In this document: positions 45,337-55,206 of the stretch, piece after piece | Numbering within the stretch: the stretch's first letter is position 1 | How the letters are laid out: each line of letters opens with the position of its first letter | Assembly: GCA_016712465.1 (NCBI GenBank) | Contig: JADJQZ010000001.1 | Location: 3,348,001 to 3,412,000, forward strand | DNA length: 64,000 nt | Source: Candidatus Obscuribacter sp. | GTDB lineage: Bacteria; Cyanobacteriota; Vampirovibrionia; Obscuribacterales; Obscuribacteraceae | Direction: 5' to 3' | Notes under the pieces: generated by a model | Database searches by the model: none | The model's input: only the letters and a program-made list of their open reading frames with translations | What the model was told of the DNA's origin: nothing | Position numbers and translations under genes: made by a program

Positions 45337-46868
45337 TCACCTGAGCGGATCAGACCTTGAACGTAGCCAAAGCTTACCTTTCTCAGTAAGACGATAGCGC
45401 TGCAGCCTGCTTTTGGGTTGGTCGGGCAGTGTCATCTCCAAAAAGCCAGCATCAATTGCCGGCAAGACGTAAGCCAACCGGAAATGCTCTGCGTGTTTGA
45501 GCCCCATGGCTGCCTGCAACTCCTGACGCCTCATTTCTCCACGTACAACTTTGAGTAAAGCCGCGACTTCCGCGGTGACTTCCGCGGTGACTTCCGCGGT
45601 GACTTCCGAAACAGCTCGCGGATGGCAAGGAAGCCGGACAACAAAGGAGGTCCGCTCCTCGTCAGTCTCGAACACAGGAGCAGGAGACCCATTCGTGCCA
45701 TCACCTTAAGAATTTTGGGAATCCCAGTGGCACGACCTTCGGTTAGGTCAAGCTCCTTCAGAAATTCTCCAATACGTCGGTTGCGATAACGGCGACTGAC
45801 AGCACGGCCGGCCCGCAAATCCTCTAGTTTAATGGAGCGGTCAGGTCCAGGAAAACTAAGTACAACCAACTCATCGTGGCTAATGCGAACTTCAATAGGC
45901 TCACGTTCCTCGTAGGATCGGTGATAAACAGCATTTACTAAAGCTTCCTCTATTGCTGCAAACGGAAAGTTCCAGAAACGCTCTGCTTCAGCCTGCTGCG
46001 AGTATTTGATCACAGTTTCGTGAAGATAATTGCGCCTGATGTAGTCCAAGGACTCTCTGATCATCCGAGAAAGGGGTCCCTTGAAAGTCTTTTCAACAAA
46101 GCGATCACCACCGCTCCCTTCTGGAAACCATATCACATCGATTTGCGTCCCCGGAAAGAACCGTTCCGGTTTTTCGTTAAAGAACAATAGTCCTACATTC
46201 TTCGGACAAGGTGACTCAGAGGGACCGCCCACAATGTTCATCTGTCGTCCAAGCACCGACAATGGCAACTCTAGAGCATTTTCGCCCAAGACACTGTTCA
46301 CCTCAAGTAAAAGCGCTTGCATTAACGGGGCAGACAAGTCATTTAGAGAGGCTGTCTGTGCCAAGCGATCATCAAAGGGTACTTTAGCTGTAAGGCTAAG
46401 CAGTTCTTGCTCGACCTCACCCTTTGCCTGCACCGTGTTGCTATAACGGCGGATATAATAGCGCAAAGTCTTGTTCTGAGCCGTGACAGTCTCCGGCACT
46501 TTGTATGGCCGGTTCTGTCCACCAGGAGCCCAAAGAACCACAAGATTGCGACCGTCAATTTCCTCCAAATTCAAAATCGGAAAATAGTGCGGTTGAATCT
46601 GCTGGCAGAAACCCAACAGCTCTCGCTGAATCTTATCTATTTGATTCTTAGCCAAACCAACTGGTGGAAATATCGGCTTGCCATCGGAATCACAGTCTTG
46701 CCCAATAACTATGTATCCACCGCCCAAGTTTTCAAAATCATTGGCAAAGGCACATAAGGTACGGAGGATGGCATCTGGATTCCACCCTGACTTGTACTCG
46801 ATTCTCTCACCCTCCACAACACGCTGATGAAGGAGAGCAAGTAAATTGATCGGCAGTTTGTCAGCCAT
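45337..46868 (-). pseudogene. AlbA_2 (Schlafen-like) / ATPase-fold DNA-binding protein, frameshifted
   Basis: The N-terminal part (from 46868) has the AlbA_2 start ERIEYKSGWNPDAILRTLCA, GGGYIVIGQD, and the GHKL-type PFAAIEEALVNAVYHRSYEE and LTEGRATGIPKILKVMA. After RMG it runs out of frame (45531), while a second frame from about 45695 carries the family's end: SPAPVFETDEERTSFVVRLP, EVTAEVTAEVTAEVAAL and LKHAEHFRLAYVLPAIDAGF. One base is missing near 45692-45697 (an A from a short run). Family members of this kind are full length about 510 residues. Decay or an indel error cannot be separated here. Confidence 0.8.
45565..45608. repeat. 12-base tandem repeat in the AlbA-type gene
   Basis: Three full and one partial copy of GACTTCCGCGGT. 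In the family frame it encodes the VTAE repeats before the C-terminal domain. Each unit is four codons, so gain or loss keeps the frame. Confidence 0.85.
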
Positions 46869-47179
46869 ATAGGAATCTCTTGTGCGCGGGGCTAACCGCC
46901 AATATACCCTGGACGACGTTTACGCTCAAGATCGCCAGACTAGTCAACGGTCGCAGGTCTTCAATATCCAGAGTGATGAGATCAAACGAGAGCTCTCTAA
47001 ATCGTCAGATTGTTGCCACAATGTAGCTCAAATTTCGCTTCAGTCATTTCAGGGAGGCTTTGCCTCTGGATGAAGACCTAATCGGTTCTCTCTACTCCGA
47101 AATATGCCTTGATGAGGGAGCGAGCGTCAGAATACTCAAAGACAATGAAAACTCCCGTTTCTCGAAACAACTTCAAAAC
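46869..47179. other. 311-base intergenic stretch
   Basis: No supported gene, promoter or terminator; a short GAGGC-TTT-GCCTC hairpin lies near 47053-47065. Confidence 0.4.
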
Positions 47180-48037
47180 CTAAAGTCCCTTGTCGAATTC
47201 AGACAATTTCTTTCTATCGACACTCTCACCGACTTTGTCGTTCAGCCTGGCACACACCATCATATGGTCCACCAGGGTCGGTCTGTCCAGAGGCATGATA
47301 CGCAAAACCCTTTCAAGACAGGTCTTAGCCTCCGACCAGCGACCAAGTTTCATATAGCCTTTGGCCTGGTGACTCAAGCAGCGTGCAAAAATAACAGAGT
47401 CTTTCACGGCAGGCTTACCAGCAGTTACAGGTACGGCAGAGGCAGCCTTTTCCATGAGCTTGCCGCTCTCCACCAGAGACTGCCATTTTTCCTGCTTCTC
47501 CTGCGCATCCATCAGATTCAACCAGTTCATGAAACTGCCCGGACTTTCCCGACAAAGAGCCTGAAAAATAGCCTCACTCTTAGCCGGTTCACCTCTTCTC
47601 AGGTAGTTCTCGCCCAACAAAAAGCGCAGACCTCGATTGGCGGGGAAATCCCTCAAACCGGTCTCAAGCACCTGGATGGACTTATCATAGGCATCCAATT
47701 GCCTGAAAACGTTAGCCAGCCAGTAGGTAGTTTCAGCATCCCAGGGCTTTGCCTTAAATGCCTTGGACGCATAGAGACTGGCTTCTTCGTCTTTCTCCAG
47801 ATAGATGCAAATCTGAGCAGCCTGAGCCAGTAACCATGGTTCACGGGGGTAGAGTTTGAGAGACTTCGTTACGGCAGCATAGGCATCATCAAACTTTTTC
47901 TGTCTCAAAGACTCTTCTACCTGCTTTCGACAGCCAGCCAGACTTTCAGCCGCAAGAGAGACAGACGAAAAGCACAGCATGGTCAAGCAAAAAAGACCGA
48001 TAGAATAACGCTTGCCGGTCATTCTCCCAGTTATCAA
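47180..48037 (-). CDS. secreted TPR protein
   Basis: A 285-residue protein with a signal peptide (about 1-29, SVSLAAE) and TPR helices: QKKFDDAYAAVTKSLKLYPR, FRQLDAYDKSIQVLETGLRD, YLRRGEPAKSEAIFQALCRE and LGRWSEAKTCLERVLRIMP. No other domain. It overlaps the preceding gene on this strand by four bases (ATGA), indicating coupling. It probably binds partners in the periplasm or at the outer surface. Confidence 0.82.
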   Translation of the reverse strand: MITGRMTGKRYSIGLFCLTMLCFSSVSLAAESLAGCRKQVEESLRQKKFDDAYAAVTKSLKLYPREPWLLAQAAQICIYLEKDEEASLYASKAFKAKPWDAETTYWLANVFRQLDAYDKSIQVLETGLRDFPANRGLRFLLGENYLRRGEPAKSEAIFQALCRESPGSFMNWLNLMDAQEKQEKWQSLVESGKLMEKAASAVPVTAGKPAVKDSVIFARCLSHQAKGYMKLGRWSEAKTCLERVLRIMPLDRPTLVDHMMVCARLNDKVGESVDRKKLSEFDKGL

Positions 48038-48996
48038 CGCAGACCGCCTTGATTGATCAAACTGAGCATCTGATTGGTTTTCGCCACTTCCTCAGCCAGG
48101 GGATCAAGCTTGACCATGCGCTCCAGATGCTTTTCCATCTTCTCAATTTGCCAGGCAGCTAGTTCCACGGTGGCGAGCATAGACCAGCCGGGCAGAAAGT
48201 CCGGGTTTTGGCGGAGCACGCGGGCAAGTAAATCTCTGGCTCTTTCTTCATTGCCTGAGACCAGTTCCATAAAAGCCAGTCGGGGATAGATCCAGTCAAA
48301 GCCCGGCTCGTCGCGCAAAAGCTCCAACAATAACTCTTTGCCCTGACTCTCTTTCTTTGTATAGATAAATTTGAGAGCATCCACAAACTTGCTCATACTC
48401 TCAGGTCGCACCACGGTACGGCAAACCCTGGTGGCAAGCAAAACTCGAGCGCGATCGCCGCTGCCGGCTGACGTCGCCTTATTGAGCGCTGCTCGCATGG
48501 GCTCAACATAGCCGATTTTCTCAAAGCGCAGGGCCATGGTCAAATACTGTTCGCCTGTACCACCTTCCGGCACATAGTGTACGGGCAGTCCCACATGGGG
48601 CAAAACTACGTCTTCCAGCACTTTGTGCACGGCGTCGTTAGCGAGCTGACTGACAAAACCAAAGGCGCTGGCGGCTTTATCTTTAGCCTTTTTCGTCAAT
48701 TCGTTTTTATCAAGTAGTTTGCCGCCTTCGCTGGCGGCGAATTTCACCACGTCGGCGGCAGTGTCTTGCACCCCGGTGATGGTGTCGGTTACAAAAACAC
48801 TGGCCTGCACGGCCGTCATAAGAGCCAGCATTTTGCGACGATCAGACTCGCTCATGGCGTCTTCCGGCGACATCTGCAAGATTATCTTGGACACCTGGGA
48901 CATCTGCGCCAACCAGGTGAGAGACTGATAGCGAATCAGTAGGCGCTGGTACTCCACCACCGACTTTTCGCCGGGCACTACCTTCGGTGGCAACAT
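48034..48996 (-). CDS. helical TPR-like protein of unknown function
   Basis: A 320-residue protein. The N-terminal third (about 1-130) is helical and Ala/Lys-rich (FAASEGGKLLDKNELTKKAK); the C-terminal half has TPR-like helices (MELVSGNEERARDLLARVLR, QIEKMEKHLERMVKLDPLAE). No signal peptide is seen, though the following coupled gene has one. It lies 31 bases after a single-TM gene on the same strand, so the three may form one unit. Confidence 0.6.
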   Translation of the reverse strand: MLPPKVVPGEKSVVEYQRLLIRYQSLTWLAQMSQVSKIILQMSPEDAMSESDRRKMLALMTAVQASVFVTDTITGVQDTAADVVKFAASEGGKLLDKNELTKKAKDKAASAFGFVSQLANDAVHKVLEDVVLPHVGLPVHYVPEGGTGEQYLTMALRFEKIGYVEPMRAALNKATSAGSGDRARVLLATRVCRTVVRPESMSKFVDALKFIYTKKESQGKELLLELLRDEPGFDWIYPRLAFMELVSGNEERARDLLARVLRQNPDFLPGWSMLATVELAAWQIEKMEKHLERMVKLDPLAEEVAKTNQMLSLINQGGLR

Positions 48997-49027
48997 TGCC
49001 GCTTAGAACCTCGCTGGGCGAACTAAC

Positions 49028-49702
49028 TTAATGCCAGGTATATTCTGTTATTGTACCGTCAGAGTAAGTAATGCTGCCACCATTGGGGTGGTCGGCCGCC
49101 CAATAAGAATAAGGGGAATAGCGCCTGGCCACCTTGACCCGAGATTGGTTCCGGCGGGCATTGCGGCGTTCCTTAAGACTGTTGCGGCTGCGACTGCGGC
49201 TGGCTGTGCGAACCTTCTCGGTTGGTGCCGGCGTCTCCTGCGGAATGGAAACCACGGGCTCCGAATTGCTGGGACTATTGTTCAAGCCATTGAGCACCGG
49301 AAAAATTTTCGCTAAGGAGCTTTTCACGGTCTGTGGATTTATCTGCCTGACCTTATCGAAACCCCAGAGCACGGAAAAACCAACCACGGCAAGCACCACA
49401 AAACCGGCAAAGCCCTTGCCCGAAAGCACCAGGAAATCACGCACCATAGCCTGGCGGGCAATGCGCCAACCTTCATCAGCGCCGGAGGCAGGGGAGGCAG
49501 CAGGGGCATCAGCTTGAGGCGGGTGGAAATCCATAGCTTCCGGAACTTCCGGCAGAGGCTTTTCCACAACATCCAACCTGGTCATTTCCAGCGTTGATGT
49601 AAGAGACTTCAGCTCCAGAGCCAGTTCAGCCTCAAGCTCGCTATCATCCAGCTCCAGCGTGGAAGCTATGTCTTCCGCTTTGCTATCGAGGGTAATTGTC
49701 AT
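49028..49702 (-). CDS. single-pass membrane protein with basic C-terminal domain
   Basis: A 224-residue protein: an acidic N-terminus (about 1-60), one membrane helix (about 97-115, GFAGFVVLAVVGFSVLWGF), a Ser/Pro linker and an Arg-rich segment (RSRSRNSLKERRNARRNQSR) followed by an aromatic end (YSPYSYWAADHPNG...TITEYTWH). No family recognised. First gene of a minus-strand trio with the two TPR-type genes. Confidence 0.6.
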   Translation of the reverse strand: MTITLDSKAEDIASTLELDDSELEAELALELKSLTSTLEMTRLDVVEKPLPEVPEAMDFHPPQADAPAASPASGADEGWRIARQAMVRDFLVLSGKGFAGFVVLAVVGFSVLWGFDKVRQINPQTVKSSLAKIFPVLNGLNNSPSNSEPVVSIPQETPAPTEKVRTASRSRSRNSLKERRNARRNQSRVKVARRYSPYSYWAADHPNGGSITYSDGTITEYTWH

Positions 49703-50188
49703 TGCAACCTTATATATAGACTCGAAAGAAGAAAATTAGTTCGGCTGCTAAGGTGTCATAGATGTCTTCCGATGTCAACATTTAGCCCGGCTAATACTGG
49801 CTGCAGCACCTTTCACCCCGGCCAGAGAGGTGCGCCTTTTCACTTTCAGACAGAAAGCTTGTCAGGGATAAATCGTAACTCATCAAGTTTTACGAAGAAA
49901 TCCACCCGCTTGTAAACCGATTTACAGCCGAGCTGCCGATAAACACGGGGCAATAGCGCCGGTTTCCGGTTACTGTCCTTATCTCCTGACAAGGTTCAGG
50001 GTTTTTCCTATTATCGACGGCTGAGGCAGTGAAAGAATGGGAAAAGTTGCTGTTCGGTCCTGGCCAGGAGCCAAGGTCGGCGGCACTAGAAATGGCGTTG
50101 CGCAAAAGAATATTGAGTACTGCACCGGCAATGATGCAGTGCTCGGCAACGCCCAGCTTCGTCAATTCTACATAACCAGGAGGCAGTA
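49703..50188. other. 486-base intergenic region before cpaB
   Basis: Between divergent genes, so likely holding both promoters. It contains a palindrome TGTAAA-CCGA-TTTACA (49911-49926), an operator-like site, and a 9-bp hairpin (49806-49814/49825-49833) followed by GCCTTTT. No coding frame is supported. Confidence 0.45.
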
Positions 50189-51157
50189 ATGAATCCATTA
50201 CGAACCCTATTTCTCATGCTCTCTCGCACACCTCCAGCACTGATGCTGCTTGCCATAATCGGACTGGCCGTCCTCATCACTTTCACAGTCACAACTACAA
50301 ATGATGGTGAAAAAGCAGCTCTGGAAGCCAGACTCAAGGAAGCCCAGGAAAAGGCCGGTGCCAAAACCAAGGTTGTCTTTGTCACCAGAGACATTATGGA
50401 AGGTGCCGTCATTGAAGCCGATGCCTTAACGGAAAAGGATATGGAAGTGGGAAGGGTGCCCATGGATGCCCTGCCCGTGGCCAGCAATGCCATAGGTCGA
50501 AGAGCCAAGTTTCCTGTGGCCGCAGGTCAAATTCTCTCTTCACACGACCTGGCCCCTATCGGTCTCAGCCTTGATTTCAACTCACGTCTGCCCGAAGGCA
50601 TGAGAGCAGTAACCTTTGCTGTCGATGCTAATTCCGGTGTGGCCGGCTTCGTCTCGCCCCAGAGTCACGTGGATGTGCTCTCCATGGTGGGCAGCGGTCA
50701 GGAGACGAAAGTAGCGCCGATACTTTCAGATGTGGAAGTGGTAGCCGTGGGCCAGCAGTTTGAAAGAGAAGCCAAAGGTCAGGTCACTCCGGCCAGTTCC
50801 GTCACCGTAGCCGTGTCACCGGAAGACACTAATAAGCTAATCAAAGCGGTGGCAGCCAGCAAACTCTATCTATCATTGCGCAACGATAAAGACCACATGC
50901 CGGTCACCACAGTTGATGTCACGGCCCTCTTCGCCGCTCCTAAGAGAATGGCTCAGGATCCGCTCGGAGTGCCGGTGACTGCCCTGGAGCCGCCTCCGCT
51001 GCCAAACCCCTTGCAGATGGAGAACCTCCCGCTTCCCTCCGGTGCAGTGAACACTTCCGCCTCCGCCTCCGCCTCCGTGCCCATGCCCCCGCCTCTTCAT
51101 GAGATTGAAGTGTGGTCAGGCAGCCGCAAAGACGTGATTCAGGTAACTCAAAAATAA
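50189..51157 (+). CDS. cpaB: Flp pilus assembly protein CpaB/RcpC-like
   Basis: A 322-residue protein with an N-terminal membrane helix (about 16-36), a SAF domain (about 60-125: VVFVTRDIMEGAVIEADALT, IGRRAKFPVAAGQILSSHDL) and the RcpC domain (RAVTFAVDANSGVAGFVSPQ, HVDVLSMVGS, VTVAVSPEDTNKLIKAVAAS). CpaB is a periplasmic scaffold of the Tad (Flp) pilus. The C-terminal 70 residues are Pro/Ser/Ala-rich. AGGAGG lies five bases before the ATG. No other tad gene of the core machinery is in the window; the next gene may be a TadE/G-like protein. Confidence 0.88.
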   Translation: MNPLRTLFLMLSRTPPALMLLAIIGLAVLITFTVTTTNDGEKAALEARLKEAQEKAGAKTKVVFVTRDIMEGAVIEADALTEKDMEVGRVPMDALPVASNAIGRRAKFPVAAGQILSSHDLAPIGLSLDFNSRLPEGMRAVTFAVDANSGVAGFVSPQSHVDVLSMVGSGQETKVAPILSDVEVVAVGQQFEREAKGQVTPASSVTVAVSPEDTNKLIKAVAASKLYLSLRNDKDHMPVTTVDVTALFAAPKRMAQDPLGVPVTALEPPPLPNPLQMENLPLPSGAVNTSASASASVPMPPPLHEIEVWSGSRKDVIQVTQK

Positions 51158-51212
51158 TTCCCCAGGCCAAAGCCACCACAAGTTGAGAGAGAGCTGCAAA
51201 ACCGGCTTTCTC

Positions 51213-51989
51213 TCAATTTGTATTTTTGCCTTTTTGCTGCTTCTTGTTTTTGGAGGACGGCTCTTGAATTTCTATCATCTCAATGGCCGCACCACCGGAT
51301 GGCGGCAAGACTTTATGGGTACCCTGACAGTTCTTGGGATTCTTCAAATTGAAAACACAGGTGGTGTGATAAACCAGGTGTTGCCCGTCGCTTTCTAAGG
51401 CGCTGGGATTGAAGAGTAGTACCGGCACCGGCACGAGAGCCTTGGTGCTCATGGTAATGGTCAGTTTGCGCAAGGAGGGCGTGATGTTATCGTCGAAGGA
51501 CGTAATCATCGGTCTTTCGATAAAGAGCCCCGGCAGGGCGCAGCGATCAAGATAATGCAAGGAAGAATACCAGAGGCTGGGGGTGTCCTTACCTTCTGTG
51601 GCGGCCTGCCCGGCAAACATAATAGCCTGCTTGCAGCAACGCTTGTTGTAATCCCGTGCCAGAGCCAGTATGGAGACATTCATCACCAATACGGCAAAGA
51701 CCGAGAGCACAAGCACACCACAAACCAGTTCAAAGAGTGAAAATTTGGCAGCCGCTTTGGAGTTGGGGACATTGTTAGCTGTTTGCCCCTCTGAACTTGC
51801 CGGCTCAGACTTTTCCTCCACCGGTGGTGCCGCCGCAGTTGATGGCGCGGCCGGCTCCGAGGCCGGCTCGACTTGAGAATCCGCAGGGGAGGCGGCCTCA
51901 CCCTGCCGGTCGCTTGAAGATGAAGCGTCCACAGGCCCAGCCGTAGCTTCGGTGTCTTGCTCTTCTTTTGATTGCTCAGGCTCTTGCAA
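51213..51989 (-). CDS. single-pass membrane protein, possible TadE/TadG-like
   Basis: A 258-residue protein with a Ser/Pro/Ala/Glu-rich N-terminus (about 1-80), then a membrane helix in FELVCGVLVLSVFAVLVMNV (about 86-110) followed by ARDYNKRCCKQAIMFAGQAA, the pattern of a TadE/G pseudopilin start. The rest is an extracytoplasmic domain with no motif. The unusual long cytoplasmic arm before the helix makes the call weak. It converges on cpaB with 55 bases between, which supports a link to the Tad pilus only loosely. Confidence 0.45.
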   Translation of the reverse strand: MQEPEQSKEEQDTEATAGPVDASSSSDRQGEAASPADSQVEPASEPAAPSTAAAPPVEEKSEPASSEGQTANNVPNSKAAAKFSLFELVCGVLVLSVFAVLVMNVSILALARDYNKRCCKQAIMFAGQAATEGKDTPSLWYSSLHYLDRCALPGLFIERPMITSFDDNITPSLRKLTITMSTKALVPVPVLLFNPSALESDGQHLVYHTTCVFNLKNPKNCQGTHKVLPPSGGAAIEMIEIQEPSSKNKKQQKGKNTN

Positions 51990-52018
51990 AAAAGTCTCTC
52001 CCGGGGGAATTAAGGAAT

Positions 52019-52570
52019 TTAGCCGCCACCCAGTTTCAGTTCACCAAGATAGGGCAACTCCCTGTACTTCTCAGCATAGTCGAGACCGTAGCCAACTACA
52101 AACAAGTCTTCTATTGTAAAGCCTACATAGTCGGCTTCCATGGGTACCACCCGGCGCGAAGGTTTATCGAGAAAAACGGCCATCTTCAGAGTGGCAGGAT
52201 TGAACTGGTCTTTCAAGTAATCCATAAAGAAGCGGGCAGTGCGGCCGGAGTCGATGATGTCCTCCACCACCAGGATGTTGCGGCGGGATATATTGGGCAG
52301 TTCCAGATAAGGGGTTTGCACCGAGCCGGAACTTTCAGTGGCACTACCGTAGCTGGCCAGTCGCACAAACTCGATCTGCAGAGGATCGGGGGTTTTTATC
52401 TGCCTGACAATATCGGCCAGGAAGCAAAAAGCCCCTTTCATAACGCCAATCACCACAGGGTGCTCAAGCTTGGCATAATCGCTGGAGATTTGCTGCCCCA
52501 TCTCTTTGATTCTCTCTTGAATCTCGGGCTGGGAATAGATAGTCCGGATAGAATCTACTTGAGTTGCCAC
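52019..52570 (-). CDS. hpt: hypoxanthine phosphoribosyltransferase
   Basis: Salvages hypoxanthine or guanine with PRPP. The 183-residue protein has the PRPP-binding motif ILVVEDIIDSGRTARFFMDY, VIGVMKGAFCFLADIVRQI near the start and YVGFTIEDLFVVGYGLDYAE, all diagnostic of bacterial Hpt. Start is a GTG. It lies 45 bases downstream of the guanine deaminase gene, so purine salvage genes are grouped. Confidence 0.93.
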   Translation of the reverse strand: MATQVDSIRTIYSQPEIQERIKEMGQQISSDYAKLEHPVVIGVMKGAFCFLADIVRQIKTPDPLQIEFVRLASYGSATESSGSVQTPYLELPNISRRNILVVEDIIDSGRTARFFMDYLKDQFNPATLKMAVFLDKPSRRVVPMEADYVGFTIEDLFVVGYGLDYAEKYRELPYLGELKLGGG

Positions 52571-52614
52571 TTAAACCGCCTTTTCACCTGGGCCAAAGAT
52601 CCTAGCAGGTAACC

Positions 52615-53965
52615 TTACCCCGCTAAATTAACTGACGCCAAATTGCCGGTTTCTTGTAGCGCTTTGCTAAATATTAGACGTCCACGCACATAGGTGCGCT
52701 CCACAATCCGATCATCCCCCAGGAAAACAAGGCAAGAAAGAATCTCGTCGGTGGGCTGATCAAGTATATCGTCCACTACTCCGGTCTTGGCAGAAGGGTC
52801 GAGTACCACGAAGTCGGCCTCTTTGCCTACTTCCAGGCTACCCACGACACCATCCATATAGAGTGCGCGGGCACCGCCCAGTGTGGAACGATAAATCAGT
52901 TCACGGGGCTCAATCCAGTCGTCCGGCTGAATGAAATTGGCATCCTTCATGACTTCGAAGAGGGACATATGAGGTCCGGCCGCCACATCAGAACCCAGTC
53001 CGAACAAGCAACCACACTGCCTGACCCGGTTATAGGCAAAAACACCGCTCTTGAGAAAGAAGTTGGAGCTGGGGCAATGGGCAAGGGCTGCGCCTCTATG
53101 CTTAATGCAGTCTAGATCGCCGTCGTCCAGGTGGATGGCATGAGCAAAGACACTGCGCTGGCCGGCCAGGCCAAAGCGGTCATACATATCCATATAACTG
53201 CGCGCTTCCGGAAAGAGCGGCCACGGTTTGAATTTCTTCTCGCGCCTCGGCTAGATGCGTATGCATATAAGTACCGGGGAAGCGCTTCCAGAGTTCACCG
53301 GTGCCGGACAAAAGCTCAGGTGTAGAGGTCACCCCGAAACGGGGAGTGAAGGCATATTGCAGTAAACCATCATGGGCGTTGTGCCATTTCCGGGCCAGTT
53401 CCATGGAACCGGTAAGAGACTCTTGGGTTACCTCGCATAAGGCTGCAGGGGCATTTAGATCCATCATTACTTTGCCCATGATGACGCGGCTGTGGGTGCG
53501 GGCCGCTTCCTCGAAGGCAACGTTGCAGGCTTCCTTATGAATGGTGGTGAAGACCACCGACAAAGTGGTGCCGTTGGCAGCCAGTTCGGCAAAGAACCAG
53601 CGGGCGATTCGGCGAGCATAATCGATATCGGAAAACTTGCACTCGGCGGGAAATATATAACGATTCAACCAGGCCAGTAGATGCTGCCCCGACTTGGCAG
53701 TCTGGGTCACCTGGGGAAGGTGCAAGTGCATATCGATGAGACCGGGCATAATGAGCCGCTTTCCAAAATCCTCGATGGTCACCTGCCTGAGAACGGCGCC
53801 CAGGTCGGAACGCTCGCTCAACTGGTCAAAATCACCCAGAGCGGTCAGCTTTCCATCGGTAACAACCATCAGGCCGCGAGGATAATCTATAAAGGAGTAG
53901 TCGCCGCTCCCGCTTGCGGAAATCGGACTGACTATATGACCTTTGTAGGCAGCGATTGAGCTCAT
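52615..53965 (-). pseudogene. guaD: guanine deaminase, frameshifted
   Basis: Would convert guanine to xanthine. The N-terminal frame (start preferred at 53965, MSSIAAYKGHI) has the metal-binding HxH in IDMHLHLPQVTQT and THLAEAREEIQTVAAL, then drops into a wrong frame and stops at 53180. The continuation (FPEARSYMDMYDRFGLAGQ, AHAIHLDDGDLDCI, GLGSDVAAG and a LEVGKEADFVVLDP end) lies in another frame from about 53215. One base is lost or two gained near 53214-53222. Joined, the protein has normal length. Decay or an indel error is possible. Confidence 0.85.
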
Positions 53966-54029
53966 AAAAAGCCTGTACCCTGTAAGATGTTGAACAAACA
54001 AAAGAGCGGCGAACAACCCGACCGGCAAA

Positions 54030-55151
54030 ATGCCAAGCCTACCACCTGAGACAATGTGCAAGCAAGAATCTCCCTCTGGAGGGCGCGAGGGAGAGCTATT
54101 CAGACCTGGTTTTCTTGGTTTTCTTAGCTTCCCGGAGGTTCTCAAGATACTGAAGGAGACACACCGGATCTGGTCTGGGGGTCTTACTTACTACAGGTAC
54201 CTTGACTACTTACAAAGACAGACCGCCAGCGCCTGGGGTCGTCGCCATCTAAAAATGAGAGCTTTACTGCTGCCGGCAACCACAAAAGACGAGGCAGTAA
54301 GGATCGGCTCCTCCTGCAAAACTTACAACCTCACACTGAGAGCCAGAGACCGGTCCGGCAAGGCTTGCCACCTGAACTTTGTCGGTCTCGGAGCCATCTA
54401 CACTCCGGAGGCATACCGGGGCAGAGGCTATGCCCGAGCCCTTATAGAATTGCTGGAGGAGGAAGCAACGGCTGAGGGCAAGGATGGTCTATTGCTTTTC
54501 TCGGACATTGGCAGTGATTTCTACAGTAGCTGCGGCTTTCAGGAAATTAGCGCTGCTACATTCACCCTCGAACTGCATCCGAAAGGCAGCGTCGATGCCG
54601 GAGATTACCAGGTTGTCAGTCTGAGCGATTACCCCTCCGCCGCCCTGCTGCGCCACTACAGCCGGTGGCTTGCCAGAGAAAGACTGGGCGTGGAAAGGAG
54701 CGCGGCTTACTTCGACTATAAAATAATGAAAGAGAGTTACTTACACCGCCACTCAAAACTCAGTTGGCCCGAATTGCTGGTGCTAACCGCTCCCGAGTTG
54801 AACGGCTATGCCATACTGGAATCAGGAGGCGCCACGGTGCGCGTACTGGAGATAATTGCTCAGGAGCCGGAACACTTCTTCAAGCCCATTCTGCATTTCG
54901 CCCTGAGCCGGAAAGTAAGGCGCATCAGAGGCTGGGAGAGCGTTCTTTCAGCGCTTGCCCCAGGCTTCGATCTGAGGCGCTACCTCTTGAGCAGTGTCGA
55001 AAGTAATCGCAAGATTCTCACCGACTTTTATTTCGAGGAAAGAACCTGGGGTTGCCCCATGATCTTGCCACTAAAACCAGGTCTGGAAGCCGAGTTATCT
55101 GATTGGTGCAATTTTTCTCCCTGCCCTATTTTGGAGCTCGATCACCTTTAA
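54030..55151 (+). CDS. GNAT-family N-acetyltransferase (LYC1-like)
   Basis: A 373-residue protein whose N-terminal half holds a GNAT domain: VGLGAIYTPEAYRGRGYARA carries the acetyl-CoA motif (RGRGYA), followed by LIELLEEEATAEGKDGLLLF and YSSCGFQEI. The C-terminal half (about 190-373) resembles the second domain of yeast lysine acetyltransferase LYC1. The substrate is unknown. It diverges from guaD with 64 bases between starts if guaD begins at 53965; an upstream start of that gene would overlap this one. Confidence 0.75.
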   Translation: MPSLPPETMCKQESPSGGREGELFRPGFLGFLSFPEVLKILKETHRIWSGGLTYYRYLDYLQRQTASAWGRRHLKMRALLLPATTKDEAVRIGSSCKTYNLTLRARDRSGKACHLNFVGLGAIYTPEAYRGRGYARALIELLEEEATAEGKDGLLLFSDIGSDFYSSCGFQEISAATFTLELHPKGSVDAGDYQVVSLSDYPSAALLRHYSRWLARERLGVERSAAYFDYKIMKESYLHRHSKLSWPELLVLTAPELNGYAILESGGATVRVLEIIAQEPEHFFKPILHFALSRKVRRIRGWESVLSALAPGFDLRRYLLSSVESNRKILTDFYFEERTWGCPMILPLKPGLEAELSDWCNFSPCPILELDHL

Positions 55152-55206
55152 AAACCCTTGTGAGCAAAGTAAGCTAGGATAGACACGTTGAGAGACTGAG
55201 TATTCA

